Shown piece by piece: positions 1 to 9,586 of a DNA stretch of 64,000 nt; the first letter of the stretch is position 1; each line of letters starts with the position of its first letter. The notes under the pieces were generated by a model that saw nothing but the letters and a program-made list of their open reading frames with translations, had not been told where the DNA came from and ran no database searches. This stretch comes from Kitasatospora aureofaciens (GTDB lineage Bacteria > Actinomycetota > Actinomycetes > Streptomycetales > Streptomycetaceae). A program made the translations under genes and the position numbers. The DNA is taken from assembly GCA_000720845.1 (NCBI GenBank), contig JODU01000015.1:310001-374000 (forward strand), read 5' to 3'.

Positions 1-10
1 TGCGCCCGCG

Positions 11-2347
11 TCAGCTGGGGTCGGTGTCGATCACGGCGACCCGGTCGGTCTTGCTCTTCAGCGCCTGGCGCATGGCGCCGTAGACGTCCTGGGGGGTGAC
101 GGCCGTCTTCTCGCCGTTGGCCCGGGTGATGAGCACGCCGTCGAAGGTCTGGCCGTACAGCTCCTTGAGGGCGTTCAGGTCGGGCTTGTCGACGAGCTTG
201 CCGTCGACGGCCGTGACCCTGAGGAACTTCCACAGCGACTTCTCGGGGCTCATCGGGATGGAGTGCGCGGCGTCCGTCTGCACGGTCACCCTGGCCGACA
301 TGGCCGGCTCGGCGAACTCCTTCAGCATCCGGTCGACCTCGGCCTTGGAGACCGTGGGCTGCTTGGTGGTCGTCGGCACGTTCACCGCGGTGGCGGTGCC
401 GGTCTCCACCTGGGCGCGGTACGCGGCCTGCACGGCCTCGGTGGACTTGGCGACGTCTATGCCCTTGCCGGCCTTGCCGTACACGGGGACGGCCTTGCCC
501 GACTCGAACTTGATCGTGCCCTCGGTCACCGACCCGGCCCCGCCCGCGGCGTTCTCCAGGGCGGCGTGCAGCTTCTCCTCGTCGACGGGCATGACCGGGT
601 CGACGACCCGCTTCTGGCCGAAGAGGGAGCCGATCACGGACATCGGGTTGTAGTCGCTCGTCGCCGCGTCGCTGGCCGTGGCCTGGGTGTCGAGCTGGAG
701 TCCCGCCTGGTCCGGCTTCAGGGAGACGGTGTCGCCGCCCACCGTGAGCTTGAGCGGCTTGGCCGCGCGGTCACCGAGGGCCTTGTCCAGCTTCTCGACG
801 GCGTCGTCGCGGGTGCCCCCGCCGATGTCGACGCCGAGCACGGTGGTGCCCTTCGGCACGTCGGAGCGGTTCATCAGCAGGCCGGCGCCGTAGGCGACAC
901 CGGCGACGACGACCAGGCCGCCGACGAGCAGCGGGAGCTTCTTGCGCCCCTTCTTCTTGGCGGGCTTGGCGGAACCGGCCGGCGGCGCCGAGACCGGCTC
1001 GGGCAGCTTGGGCGGCGTGTGCGGCAGCGGTCCGTCCCCGGACCCGGCCGGGAACGGCGCGGTGCGCTCACCCGGTACGACGGGGATGCCGCTGGTGACG
1101 GTGTTGCCGGAGATGTTGTCCGGGTTGCCCATGCCGGGGGGCACCGGCCGCTGCGGGGTGAGGATCGCGGTGTCGTCGCTGAGTCCGCCGCCGGGGCCGG
1201 GGCGGGTGGCGCCCGGGCCCGCGCCGGGCCCGGAGCCCGCGGGACCGCCGGGGCCACCCGGCCCGCCGGGGCCTCCCGGGCCGCGCAGGCCGTTCGGTGC
1301 GGGCTCGCGCCGCCCGGCCGGTGCTCCGGGGCCGCCGGACATTCCCAGGTCGCCGAGGTCGCCGGCCGGGGGCGGCGACAGCCGGCTGTCGCCGGTGGCG
1401 GGACCGCTCGTCGGGCCCGCGGGGGCCTGGGGTCCGTTGCCGTACGGGGACTGCCCGTTCAGGCCGTTCTGCTGCGCGCCGGGGGCGCCGGGGCCCGGGT
1501 CGGCCTGTCCCTCCCCCGTGAAGTACGGCAGGTCGTCACGGCGCGGCTCGCCACCGGCGTCGGTGCCCGGCCGGGGTCCGTTGCCGTTTCCGTTGCTGCC
1601 GCCCAGTGGACCGGCCGCCAGCGCCTCGGTCACGTCGAAGGAACCGGTGCCTCCGCCGTGGCCGGGCGCCACGGGCCCGCCGGTCGCACCCGAGCGGGCG
1701 GCGCCGCCCGCGGACCCGGGCCGGGAGCCGGGCGCGCCCATGGAGCCGACGACGCCACCGGGACGGCCACTCCCGCCGCCCGGCCGCGCACCGGCACCAG
1801 AAGCACCCGCACCCGCGGGACCTGCCCCGCGTGCGCCCTGCGCGCCCGGACCCCCGGCGGCCGCCGCGGAACCGCCGTGCAGACCGGCGCCGTTGGTGGA
1901 GCCGCCGCCCTGAGTGCCCTTGCCCGGAGCCGACTTGCGTGGCGCGAACCAGTCGCTCGTCGGCTTCTCCTCGGCGGACTGCGCGGGCTCGGCGGGAGCC
2001 TCGGGAGCGGCGGCCGTGGGCGCGTCGGCGCTCGGCGCCGGCGCGGGCCGCTCGCCCGTCGTCTCCGTGTCGTCGGCGGCGTCGGCGGCGTCGGCGGCGT
2101 TCGCGGTGTCCGCGACGGGCTTGCGCACGACGACCGGCGGAATGGGCCGCGACCCGGGGATGTTGATCCGGATCCGGGTCGTCAGCGTCGTCTCGGTCTT
2201 GCGCTCCTCCGGTCGGGCGGCCGAACGGCTCGCGTCCGCACCGGCGTCGGAAGCCGTGGGTGTCCCGTAGGGCGGGGTGCCCGACGGGTATGCGGCTCCG
2301 CCGCGCCCGTGGGGCCCGGAGGACGAACTGTCAGTTTCACGACTCAA
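11..2347 (-). CDS. Membrane-anchored protein with long disordered N-terminus and peptidoglycan-binding-like domain
   Basis: This is a complete gene of 778 residues with a TTG start, preceded by the ribosome site GGGAGAA. Residues 1 to about 465 are low-complexity and rich in Gly, Pro and Ala, so probably disordered. A basic stretch (KPAKKKGRKK) follows, then one transmembrane helix (LPLLVGGLVVVAGVAYGAGL, about 473-492). The rest faces outside and begins VLGVDIGGGTRDDAVEKL. It has the repeated fold seen in YoaR/VanW-type proteins (PG_binding_4). I infer a cell-wall-associated role; no catalytic residues are visible. The next gene to the right is on the same strand, about 155 bases away. Confidence 0.8.
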   Translation of the reverse strand: MSRETDSSSSGPHGRGGAAYPSGTPPYGTPTASDAGADASRSAARPEERKTETTLTTRIRINIPGSRPIPPVVVRKPVADTANAADAADAADDTETTGERPAPAPSADAPTAAAPEAPAEPAQSAEEKPTSDWFAPRKSAPGKGTQGGGSTNGAGLHGGSAAAAGGPGAQGARGAGPAGAGASGAGARPGGGSGRPGGVVGSMGAPGSRPGSAGGAARSGATGGPVAPGHGGGTGSFDVTEALAAGPLGGSNGNGNGPRPGTDAGGEPRRDDLPYFTGEGQADPGPGAPGAQQNGLNGQSPYGNGPQAPAGPTSGPATGDSRLSPPPAGDLGDLGMSGGPGAPAGRREPAPNGLRGPGGPGGPGGPGGPAGSGPGAGPGATRPGPGGGLSDDTAILTPQRPVPPGMGNPDNISGNTVTSGIPVVPGERTAPFPAGSGDGPLPHTPPKLPEPVSAPPAGSAKPAKKKGRKKLPLLVGGLVVVAGVAYGAGLLMNRSDVPKGTTVLGVDIGGGTRDDAVEKLDKALGDRAAKPLKLTVGGDTVSLKPDQAGLQLDTQATASDAATSDYNPMSVIGSLFGQKRVVDPVMPVDEEKLHAALENAAGGAGSVTEGTIKFESGKAVPVYGKAGKGIDVAKSTEAVQAAYRAQVETGTATAVNVPTTTKQPTVSKAEVDRMLKEFAEPAMSARVTVQTDAAHSIPMSPEKSLWKFLRVTAVDGKLVDKPDLNALKELYGQTFDGVLITRANGEKTAVTPQDVYGAMRQALKSKTDRVAVIDTDPS

Positions 2348-2502
2348 GGCAGGTTCTCCCGGTTGGCTCCGCCGCCCGTCACGCCTTCAGCGGGCGGCTC
2401 GGCGGCGCGCACCACCATACTGGCCACTTCTCGCGCGTATCCCGTGACCGCCGGGGAAACCCACACGGGACTCGCACGCCCGCGGCACGGTGAAGCGGTA
2501 CG

Positions 2503-2925
2503 TCACTTGCGAAGTCGGGCGGGGCCGCCGTCCGGTTGCCGCACCGGCGCGAGGGTGGCGCAGATCACAGCAACGGCGATCCCGCCGAGCAGAAAGAGAT
2601 AGGAGCCGGCGCCGGCGGCGAAGAGGAAGTCGCCCTCCGGCCGGCTGGTGGTGAGCAGCACCACGGCGAGCGCCCAGCCGAGGGCGGGCGCGGCGGCCCC
2701 TCCCCGGCGCCCCACGGCCCGGCCTGCCCCGACGCACAGCCCCGCCTCGGCGGCCAGCGCGAGCAGCAGCCCGCCCGGGAACCAGGCCGGCTGCACCAGC
2801 GCGCCCGCCACGCCCAGGACGGCGCCGAGCACGAAGAGCCCGACGTACAGGACGGCCCGGCCCGGCGAGGGCGGGCGCAGCGGCTGGGCGAGGGCCGGGC
2901 TCACGGGCTCGTCGCGGCCGCTCAC
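2503..2925 (-). CDS. DUF6113-type small integral membrane protein
   Basis: The protein has 140 residues and about four hydrophobic helices (for example LYVGLFVLGAVLGVAGALV and YLFLLGGIAVAVICATL). I chose the GTG start at 2925 because it overlaps the mshB stop codon as GTGA, which implies translational coupling. An upstream reading of the same frame would run inside mshB. Streptomyces carry this family beside mshB; its function is unknown. It is probably co-transcribed with mshB. Confidence 0.75.
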   Translation of the reverse strand: MSGRDEPVSPALAQPLRPPSPGRAVLYVGLFVLGAVLGVAGALVQPAWFPGGLLLALAAEAGLCVGAGRAVGRRGGAAAPALGWALAVVLLTTSRPEGDFLFAAGAGSYLFLLGGIAVAVICATLAPVRQPDGGPARLRK

Positions 2926-3809
2926 GAGGCCACCTCGCTCTCGGGGGTCGCGGTGATCCCGGCGAACAGGTCGTTCTCGAGCCCGTCGCCGCCGCCCCGC
3001 TCGCCGCGCACCAGTTCGTAGTGCTCGGTGGTGAGGAGGGGCTGGGCGAGGTCGTTGGAAAGGACGAAGTACGGTTCGGCGACCGTGATCTGGGTGGCGT
3101 GCGCCCGCATCGCGGCGGCCTTGGCGGCGGCGTACGCGGTGCCCTCGCCGTGGATCTCGGTGGTGATCCGCTCGTCGTCGACGACGCCCGGCACGTCCTC
3201 GACAGCGGCCGCCTTCTCGAAGGGCAGGCCGGGCAGGTCGTCCCGGAGCCGAGCGAAGGCGTCCTCCACGTACGAGTGCGGCACGCGGTTCCAGTAGACC
3301 TTGGCGACGGGGCACCCGGCCTCGGCCGCCAGCTCAACCGCCCGCATGGCGATGCGGTGGGCCTGGATGTGGTCGGGGTGGCCGTAGCCGCCGTCCGGGT
3401 CGTAGGTGACGAGCACCTGGGGGCGCACCTCGCGGATCACGTCGACGAGCAGGGCCGCGGCCGCGTCGACGTCCGCCTGCCACAGGCAGCCGGGGTCGTC
3501 GTTGTCGGGCAGCCCCGCCATCCCGGAGTCGGCGAACCGCCCCGGCCCGCCGAGCAGCCGGAAGTCCTCGACGCCGAGCGCGCGCATGGCGTCCGCCAGC
3601 TCGCCCCTGCGGTGCCCGCCGAGGGCGGCGCCGGACAGGTGGGCGAGCGCGGGCGGGATGACCTCGCCCCGCTCGCCGAGGGTGCAGGTCACCAGCGTCA
3701 CGTGCGCGCCCTCGGCCGCGTACCGGGCCATGGTGACGCCGTTGTTGATCGACTCGTCGTCCGGGTGCGCGTGCACCAGCAGCAGACGCCGGCCGGGGAG
3801 TTCCGTCAT
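2922..3809 (-). CDS. mshB: N-acetyl-1-D-myo-inosityl-2-amino-2-deoxy-alpha-D-glucopyranoside deacetylase (mycothiol biosynthesis)
   Basis: This 295-residue zinc deacetylase removes the acetyl group from GlcNAc-inositol, the second step of mycothiol synthesis in the cytoplasm. The LmbE/PIG-L fold is shown by the N-terminal zinc motif HAHPDDE (13-19) and the later HPDHIQAH motif, whose His supplies the third ligand. Length and motifs match actinobacterial MshB. The ATG start is unambiguous. The last bases overlap the following DUF6113 gene, so the two form an operon. Confidence 0.95.
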   Translation of the reverse strand: MTELPGRRLLLVHAHPDDESINNGVTMARYAAEGAHVTLVTCTLGERGEVIPPALAHLSGAALGGHRRGELADAMRALGVEDFRLLGGPGRFADSGMAGLPDNDDPGCLWQADVDAAAALLVDVIREVRPQVLVTYDPDGGYGHPDHIQAHRIAMRAVELAAEAGCPVAKVYWNRVPHSYVEDAFARLRDDLPGLPFEKAAAVEDVPGVVDDERITTEIHGEGTAYAAAKAAAMRAHATQITVAEPYFVLSNDLAQPLLTTEHYELVRGERGGGDGLENDLFAGITATPESEVAS

Positions 3810-3905
3810 GGGACCAGCTTATGAGGCCCGCGCTCCGTCCTCACGTCCGCACCGGCCGTGCGGAACCGTCCGGCGAGGAGGCCCGCGTCGGCGTCGACAC
3901 CGACG

Positions 3906-4100
3906 TCAGAAGTTGATGCTCCCGATCATCCCGGCGATGTTGGTCGTCAGATCGGTGATGGTGGGAGCGATCGTCGAGGAGGCCAGGTAGAAGCCGAGGA
4001 GCATGCACACGATCGCATGCCCCGCCTTCAAGCCGGACTTCTTGACCAGCAGGAAGACGATGATCGCCAGCAGCACAACCGCCGAAATCGAGAGTGCCAC
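3906..4100 (-). CDS. 64-residue conserved hydrophobic membrane protein
   Basis: It starts MALSISAVVLLAIIVFLLVKK, a membrane helix followed by lysines. A second hydrophobic segment (AGHAIVCMLLGFYLASS) follows, with a short polar tail. The ribosome site GGAGGTGAG lies just upstream (minus-strand reading of 4101-4115). I have seen small proteins like this repeatedly in Streptomyces, but I do not know a function. It is divergent from the S9 peptidase; the 188 bases between them include an AT-richer stretch near 4190-4225 that probably holds both promoters. Confidence 0.75.
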   Translation of the reverse strand: MALSISAVVLLAIIVFLLVKKSGLKAGHAIVCMLLGFYLASSTIAPTITDLTTNIAGMIGSINF

Positions 4101-4288
4101 GGCGGCTCACCTCCAATGGGCCCAGGGACATGGGGGGGTCGGTCGCAGTCGAAGCTTCGGGGCAGATAAATCCACGCAGCGGGCACCTGGTTGATACCCA
4201 CTATGCGCTAGTGATCATAACTATCCGTGCGCGCGCATCCCTCGGCGCACGGCCGCACAAGGGGGCGCATGGCCAATATGGTCAGGGC

Positions 4289-6412
4289 ATGACGACCGAG
4301 TCCGACTCCTTCCCCAAACGGCACGCCCGCACCCAGCGGTTCACGCTCGGCGCGCCGCGTTCGTTCACCGTGGCACCCGATGGTTCACGGGTCGCCTTCC
4401 TGCGCTCCGGTACCGGTACGGACCGGGCGAATTCCCTGTGGGTCCTGGACGTCGAGGAGGGCGGGGAGCGCGTCGCCGCCGACCCTCGCGCCCTGCTGGG
4501 CGGCGCCGAGGAACGCCTGTCGCCCGAGGAACGGGCCCGGCGCGAGCGCAGCCGCGAGGGCGGCGCCGGGATCGTCGGCTACGCCACCGACTCGGCGGTC
4601 GAGCTGGCCTCCTTCGCGTTGTCGGGGCGGCTCTTCGCGGCCGAGCTGCGGGTCGGCACGGCGCGCGAACTGCCCACCCCCGGGCCGGTGATCGACCCTC
4701 GCCCCTCCCCCGACGGCCGGCACGTCGCGTACGTCGCCCAGGGCGCCCTGCGGGTCGTGGGCGCCGAGGGCGACGGGGACAGGGCGCTGGCGGAGGCGGA
4801 CGGCGAGGGCGTCACGTACGGGCTCGCCGAGTTCGTGGCGGCCGAGGAGATGTCGCGCAGCCGGGGCTTCTGGTGGAGCCCGGAGTCGGACCGGCTGCTG
4901 GTGGCGCGGGTGGACGACACGCCGGTGCAGCGCTGGTGGATCTCCGACCCGGCCCACCCCGGACGTGATCCACAACACGTGCCGTACCCGGCGGCGGGGA
5001 CCCCCAACGCGGACGTACGGCTGTTCGTGGTCGGCCTCGACGGGGGGCGCACGGAGGTTCTCTGGGACCGGGTGCGCTATCCGTATCTGGCGCGAGTGCA
5101 CTGGTCAGCGGCGGGTGCGCCACTGCTTCTCGTACAGGCGCGCGACCAGCGCAGCCAGCTGTTCCTGGCGGTGGACACCGAGTCGGGGACGACACGGATG
5201 GTGCACGCCGACGAAGATCCAATTTGGCTGGATCTCTTCCCCGGGGTGCCCTGCTGGAGCCCCTCGGGACAGCTCGTGCGGATCGCCGACGAGGGTGGGG
5301 CGCGGGTGCTCGCGGTGGGTGAACGACCCCTCACCGGAGCCCAGTTGCACCTGCGGGCGGTGCTGGACGTCGGGGCCGACGACGTGCTGGTCTCCGCCTC
5401 GGCGGGCGAGGACGCGGCCGAGGCGGAGACCGGCGAGGTGCACGTCTACCGGGTCAACGAACTGGGCGTCGAACGCCTGTCGCAGGAGCCCGGCGTTCAC
5501 TCGGCGGTCCGGGCGGGAGGCGTGACCGTGCTCGTCTCCGCGACGCTCGACCGGCCGGGCACCCGCGTCCGGGTGCTGCGGGACGGGAAACCCGCGGCGA
5601 CCGTCGCCTCGTATGCGGAAGACCCCGGTTTGTCCCCGCGCGTCACCCTCACCCAAGGGGGCGCACGGCGTGTCCCGTGCGCCGTGCTTATGCCAACGGA
5701 CTACCACGGTGACACCCCCCTCCCGGTCCTCCTGGACCCTTACGGTGGCCCGCACGGCCAGCGCGTCGTGGCCGCGCACAACGCGCACCTCACCTCGCAG
5801 TGGTTCGCGGACCAGGGGTTCGCGGTGGTCGTCGCCGACGGGCGGGGCACCCCGGGACGCTCCCCGGCCTGGGAGAAGGCCGTCAAGGACGATCTGGCCG
5901 CCGTCGTGCTCCAGGACCAGGTGGACACGCTGCACGCCCTCGCCGCCGACTTCCCGCTGGACCTGGACCGCGTCGCCATCCGGGGGTGGTCCTTCGGCGG
6001 CTATCTGGCCGCCCTCGCGGCGCTGCGCCGGCCGGACGTCTTCCACGCCGCCGTCGTGGGCGCCCCGGTCACCGACCTCAGGCTCTACGACACCCACTAC
6101 CAGGAGCGGTACCTCGGCCACCCCGGTGAGCAGCCGGACGTCTACCGCCGCAACTCGCTGATCGACGACGCCGGACTGGTCGACGCCGCCGAGCCGCACC
6201 GGCCCATGATGGTGATCCACGGGCTGGCGGACGACAACGTGGTGGTCGCCCACTCGCTGCGCCTGTCCTCGGCCCTGCTCGCGGCCGGCCGGCCGCACGA
6301 GGTGCTGCCCCTGTCCGGCGTCACGCACATGACCCCGCAGGAGTCGGTCGCCGAGAACCTGCTGCGGCTCCAGGTGGACTTCCTCAAGCGGTCGCTGCCC
6401 GCCCCGGCGTGA
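4289..6412 (+). CDS. S9 family prolyl-oligopeptidase / dipeptidyl-peptidase IV-like serine peptidase
   Basis: This 707-residue cytoplasmic-looking peptidase has no signal peptide. The N-terminal two thirds form a DPP-IV-type beta-propeller region. The C-terminal alpha/beta-hydrolase domain has the nucleophile motif GWSFGG (Ser568), an acidic residue in GLADDN (Asp648 or 649) and the histidine in GVTHMTP (His680). I start at the ATG at 4289; the frame is open further upstream but that part is low quality as protein. The gene lies end to end with two peptide ABC transporters, so trimming of imported Pro- or Ala-containing peptides is a reasonable inference. Confidence 0.9.
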   Translation: MTTESDSFPKRHARTQRFTLGAPRSFTVAPDGSRVAFLRSGTGTDRANSLWVLDVEEGGERVAADPRALLGGAEERLSPEERARRERSREGGAGIVGYATDSAVELASFALSGRLFAAELRVGTARELPTPGPVIDPRPSPDGRHVAYVAQGALRVVGAEGDGDRALAEADGEGVTYGLAEFVAAEEMSRSRGFWWSPESDRLLVARVDDTPVQRWWISDPAHPGRDPQHVPYPAAGTPNADVRLFVVGLDGGRTEVLWDRVRYPYLARVHWSAAGAPLLLVQARDQRSQLFLAVDTESGTTRMVHADEDPIWLDLFPGVPCWSPSGQLVRIADEGGARVLAVGERPLTGAQLHLRAVLDVGADDVLVSASAGEDAAEAETGEVHVYRVNELGVERLSQEPGVHSAVRAGGVTVLVSATLDRPGTRVRVLRDGKPAATVASYAEDPGLSPRVTLTQGGARRVPCAVLMPTDYHGDTPLPVLLDPYGGPHGQRVVAAHNAHLTSQWFADQGFAVVVADGRGTPGRSPAWEKAVKDDLAAVVLQDQVDTLHALAADFPLDLDRVAIRGWSFGGYLAALAALRRPDVFHAAVVGAPVTDLRLYDTHYQERYLGHPGEQPDVYRRNSLIDDAGLVDAAEPHRPMMVIHGLADDNVVVAHSLRLSSALLAAGRPHEVLPLSGVTHMTPQESVAENLLRLQVDFLKRSLPAPA

Positions 6413-6526
6413 CGGCCGCCGTGTCACCCGTATGCCAACCCCTTTGACACGCGGGTAACTTCACCGAAGCGGTCCCGACACACGGGCCCGCCACGCTGAT
6501 CGGCGTACGGCCGTGCGGGTGCCGTA

Positions 6527-6559
6527 AGCGGGCCGGGGACCATGTCACCCCGGCCCGCT
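6527..6559. terminator. Bidirectional hairpin terminator between convergent genes
   Basis: There is a perfect 12-bp inverted repeat, AGCGGGCCGGGG and CCCCGGCCCGCT, with a 9-base loop. The stop codon of the minus-strand ATPase gene lies in the loop, so the hairpin straddles the gene end. It has no long T-run, as is usual in Streptomyces. Confidence 0.7.
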
Positions 6560-7621
6560 GCCCTTGCCCTTGCCGTCCCCCTCGCCCTCGGGCGGCACCA
6601 CCTGCTTCTCCTCCGCGAAGTGGCAGGCGGAGTCGTGCGCCGCGGGGCCGGAGACCGAGCGGAACTCGGCGGGGACGGCCAGGGCCGGAACCTCCAGCGC
6701 GCAGCGCTCCCGCGCCTTCCAGCAGCGGGTGCGGAAGCGGCAGCCGGAGGGGATGTTGGTCGGGGACGGGACGTCGCCGGCCAGGATGATCCGCTCGCGG
6801 TGCTCCCGGGCCTCCGGGTCGGGCACCGGCACGGCGGACAGCAGCGCCTGGGTGTAGGGGTGCGTGGGGTGGTCGTAGATCTCCTCGTCCCGGCCCGTCT
6901 CCACGATGCGACCCAGGTACATCACGCCGACCCGGTCGGAGATGTGCCGGACGATCGACAGGTCGTGGGCGATGAAGATGTAGGAGAGGTCGAACTCGTC
7001 CTGGAGCCGGGCCATCAGGTTGATCACCTGGGCCTGGACGGAGACGTCGAGGGCGGAGACCGGCTCGTCGGCGACGATGATCTCCGGGCGCAGTGCCAGG
7101 CCCCGCGCGATGCCGATGCGCTGGCGCTGGCCGCCGGAGAACTGGTGGGGGTAGCGGTTGATGTACTCCGGGTTCAGGCCGACCACGTCCAGCAGTTGCT
7201 GGACCCGCTTGCGCCGGTCGCCCTTCGGGGCCACCTCCGGGTGGATGTCGTAGGCCTCGCCGATGATGTCGCCGACGGTCATACGGGGGTTGAGGGAGGT
7301 GTAGGGGTCCTGGAAGACCATCTGGATGTTCCGGCGGACGGACTTCAGGGCCTTGCCGGACAGCCGGGTGATGTCCTCGCCCTTGTAGCGGATCTCCCCC
7401 GCCGTCGGCCGCTCCAGGTTGACCAGCATCTTGGCGACCGTGGACTTGCCGCAGCCGGACTCGCCGACGATGCCGAGGGTCTCGCCGCGGGCCAGTTCGA
7501 AGTCCACGCCGTCGACGGCCTTGACCGCGCCGACCTGCTTCTTGAAGAGGATGCCGGAGGTCAGCGGGTAGTGCTTGACCAGGCCGCGGACTTCGAGGAT
7601 CGGCTCCGTGGTCTCAGCCAT
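6545..7621 (-). CDS. Oligopeptide ABC transporter ATP-binding subunit (OppF/DppF type)
   Basis: This 358-residue ATPase has Walker A GESGCGKST (53-61), signature FSGGQ, Walker B IIVADEP and an H-loop in IFIAHD. The C-terminal oligo_HPY region carries spaced cysteines (SGCRFRTRCWKARERC and SACHF). Some actinobacterial Opp ATPases bind an iron-sulfur cluster through such a motif. The tail is Gly/Lys-rich. It is the last gene of a five-gene transporter operon (binding protein, two permeases, two ATPases) and overlaps the preceding ATPase gene by 8 bases. Confidence 0.92.
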   Translation of the reverse strand: MAETTEPILEVRGLVKHYPLTSGILFKKQVGAVKAVDGVDFELARGETLGIVGESGCGKSTVAKMLVNLERPTAGEIRYKGEDITRLSGKALKSVRRNIQMVFQDPYTSLNPRMTVGDIIGEAYDIHPEVAPKGDRRKRVQQLLDVVGLNPEYINRYPHQFSGGQRQRIGIARGLALRPEIIVADEPVSALDVSVQAQVINLMARLQDEFDLSYIFIAHDLSIVRHISDRVGVMYLGRIVETGRDEEIYDHPTHPYTQALLSAVPVPDPEAREHRERIILAGDVPSPTNIPSGCRFRTRCWKARERCALEVPALAVPAEFRSVSGPAAHDSACHFAEEKQVVPPEGEGDGKGKGSGPG

Positions 7622-8597
7622 GCAGACACTCCCTCCAGAAGTGGCAGGCGCTGCCCCGCTCGGCGTCGGAGTCCGTGACGTCGTACAGGGGAGGGACGTC
7701 GGTGCGGCAGACGTCCTGGGCCATCGGGCAGCGGGGGTGGAAGGCGCAGCCGGGCGGGATGCGGGTGAGGTTGGGCGGCAGGCCCTTGATGGCGTACAGC
7801 TCCTGGCCCTTCTGGTCCAGGCGCGGGATCGACTCCAGCAGGCCGCGGGTGTAGGGGTGCGCCGGGGCCTTGTAGATGTCGTGGACGGGTGCCGTCTCCA
7901 CGATCCGCCCCGCGTACATGACCGCGATCTTGTCGGCGACGTCGGCGACCACCCCGAGATCGTGGGTGATGAGGATCAGGCCCATGTGCAGTTCGCGCTG
8001 GAGCTCCGCGAGCAGGTCCATGACCTGGGCCTGCACGGTGACGTCCAGGGCGGTGGTCGGTTCGTCGGCGATGATCAGCTTGGGTTCCAGGGCCATCGCC
8101 ATCGCGATCATGATGCGCTGGCGCATGCCGCCGGAGAACTGGTGCGGGTACTGCCGGACCCGCTCCTTGGCGGCCGGGATGCGGACCCGGTCCATCAGCT
8201 CGACCGCCTTGGCGCGGGCGTCCTTGCGGGACATGCCCCGGTGCACGGTGAACATCTCGCCGAGCTGGTCGCCCACGGTCAGGACGGGATTGAGCGAGGA
8301 CAGCGCGTCCTGGAAGATCATCGCCATCTCGGCGCCGCGGACCTTCCGGCGTTCCTCCTCCTTCAGTTTCAGCAGGTCCCGGCCCTCGAAGAGGACCTCC
8401 CCCGCGGTGATCCGGCCCGGCGGGATGTCGAGGATGCCCATGACGGTCTGGGCGGTGACGGACTTGCCGGAGCCGGACTCGCCGAGCACCGCGAGGGTCT
8501 CGCCCGCGTCCACGCCGTAGCTGACGCCGTTGACGGCCTTGGCGACGCCGTCCCGGGTGTGGAACTCCACGTGCAGGTCGCGCACTTCGAGCAGCAT
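7614..8597 (-). CDS. Oligopeptide ABC transporter ATP-binding subunit (OppD/DppD type)
   Basis: The protein has 327 residues with Walker A GESGSGKS (39-46), signature FSGGM, Walker B LIIADEPTTALD and switch His in LILITHDLG. C-terminal cysteines (PGCAFHPRCPMAQDVC, SACHF) are arranged as in its partner. I chose ATG 8597 because GAGGTGA sits 8 bases upstream. A GTG at 8609 would overlap the permease stop as GTGA and add four residues. It acts as one half of the ATPase heterodimer. Confidence 0.92.
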   Translation of the reverse strand: MLLEVRDLHVEFHTRDGVAKAVNGVSYGVDAGETLAVLGESGSGKSVTAQTVMGILDIPPGRITAGEVLFEGRDLLKLKEEERRKVRGAEMAMIFQDALSSLNPVLTVGDQLGEMFTVHRGMSRKDARAKAVELMDRVRIPAAKERVRQYPHQFSGGMRQRIMIAMAMALEPKLIIADEPTTALDVTVQAQVMDLLAELQRELHMGLILITHDLGVVADVADKIAVMYAGRIVETAPVHDIYKAPAHPYTRGLLESIPRLDQKGQELYAIKGLPPNLTRIPPGCAFHPRCPMAQDVCRTDVPPLYDVTDSDAERGSACHFWRECLHG

Positions 8598-8605
8598 GCG
8601 GTCGC

Positions 8606-9586
8606 TCACCTCAGCTTCGGGTCGAGGGCGTCGCGCACCGCGTCGCCGAGCATGATGAACGCGAGGACGGTGATGGCGAGCGCCCCGGAGGGCCACAGCA
8701 GCGCGTGCGGGGCGTTGCGGACGTAGGGGGCGGCGGCGGAGATGTCGATGCCCCAGGAGACGCTGGGCGGCTTGAGACCGACGCCGAGGAAGGACAGGGT
8801 CGCCTCCAGGGAGATGTACGTGCCGAGCGCGATGGTCGCCACGACGATGACCGGGGCGACGGCGTTGGGCGCGATGTGCCGCAGCAGGAGCCGGGAGTTG
8901 GAGGCGCCCAGCGCCCGCGCGGCCTGCACGTAGTCGTTCTGCTTGGCGGTGATGACGGAGCCGCGGGCGATGCGGGAGATCTGTGGCCAGCCGAGCAGCA
9001 CGATGAAGCCGATGACCGGCCAGACGGTGTTGCTGGTGATGACGGAGAGCAGCACGAGTCCGCCCAGGACGACCGGGATCGCGAAGAAGATGTCGGTGAT
9101 CCGGGACAGGACCGCGTCCCCGCCGCCGCCGAAGAACCCGGCGAGGCCCCCGAGGACGCTGCCGAGGACGGCAACGCCGAGCGTGGCGAGGATGCCGACC
9201 GCGACCGAGGTGCGGGCGCCGTAGACGGTACGGGTGTAGACGTCGCAGCCCTGGCCGTTGAAGCCGAAGGGGTGACCGGGCTGGGAGCCCTCCTGGGCCT
9301 TGGCCAGGTCGCACTTGAGCGGGTTGCCGGAGGCGATCAGGGACGGCCAGATGGAGATGACGACCAGGAAGAGGATCACCAGCGCCGAGATGATGAAGAC
9401 GGGATTGCGGCGCAGGTCGTGCCAGGCGTCGGACCACAGGCTGCGGGGCTTGTCCCGCGGGTCCGCCCCGTCCGGTCCGGGCGGCTGCTCCAGCGTGACC
9501 GCCTCGCTGGTGCCGAGGTCCATCGTCCCGCCCATGCCGGTCCCGGCGATGGCGCGTTCGGGCTCGTAGGGCTCCTGATCAGGCAT
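8606..9586 (-). CDS. Oligopeptide ABC transporter permease (OppC/DppC type)
   Basis: This 326-residue inner-membrane permease has a cytoplasmic N-terminal arm of about 55 residues and then about six helices with the BPD_transp_1 fold. The EAA-like loop reads AARALGASNSRLLLRHIAPN. The ATG at 9586 overlaps the end of the upstream permease by 8 bases and has GAGGAT before it, so I prefer it to the longer frame. It pairs with the 9579-10502 permease to form the membrane channel. Confidence 0.9.
   Translation of the reverse strand: MPDQEPYEPERAIAGTGMGGTMDLGTSEAVTLEQPPGPDGADPRDKPRSLWSDAWHDLRRNPVFIISALVILFLVVISIWPSLIASGNPLKCDLAKAQEGSQPGHPFGFNGQGCDVYTRTVYGARTSVAVGILATLGVAVLGSVLGGLAGFFGGGGDAVLSRITDIFFAIPVVLGGLVLLSVITSNTVWPVIGFIVLLGWPQISRIARGSVITAKQNDYVQAARALGASNSRLLLRHIAPNAVAPVIVVATIALGTYISLEATLSFLGVGLKPPSVSWGIDISAAAPYVRNAPHALLWPSGALAITVLAFIMLGDAVRDALDPKLR

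Noticed and set aside
263..2602. Long plus-strand frame opposite the first gene
   Set aside because: A shadow of the low-complexity Gly/Pro-rich coding strand, with no plausible protein features.
8598..8609. GTG start overlapping the permease stop for the first-transporter OppD-type ATPase
   Set aside because: Possible, but the ATG at 8597 has a better-spaced GAGGTGA and gives the conserved start MLLEVRDL.
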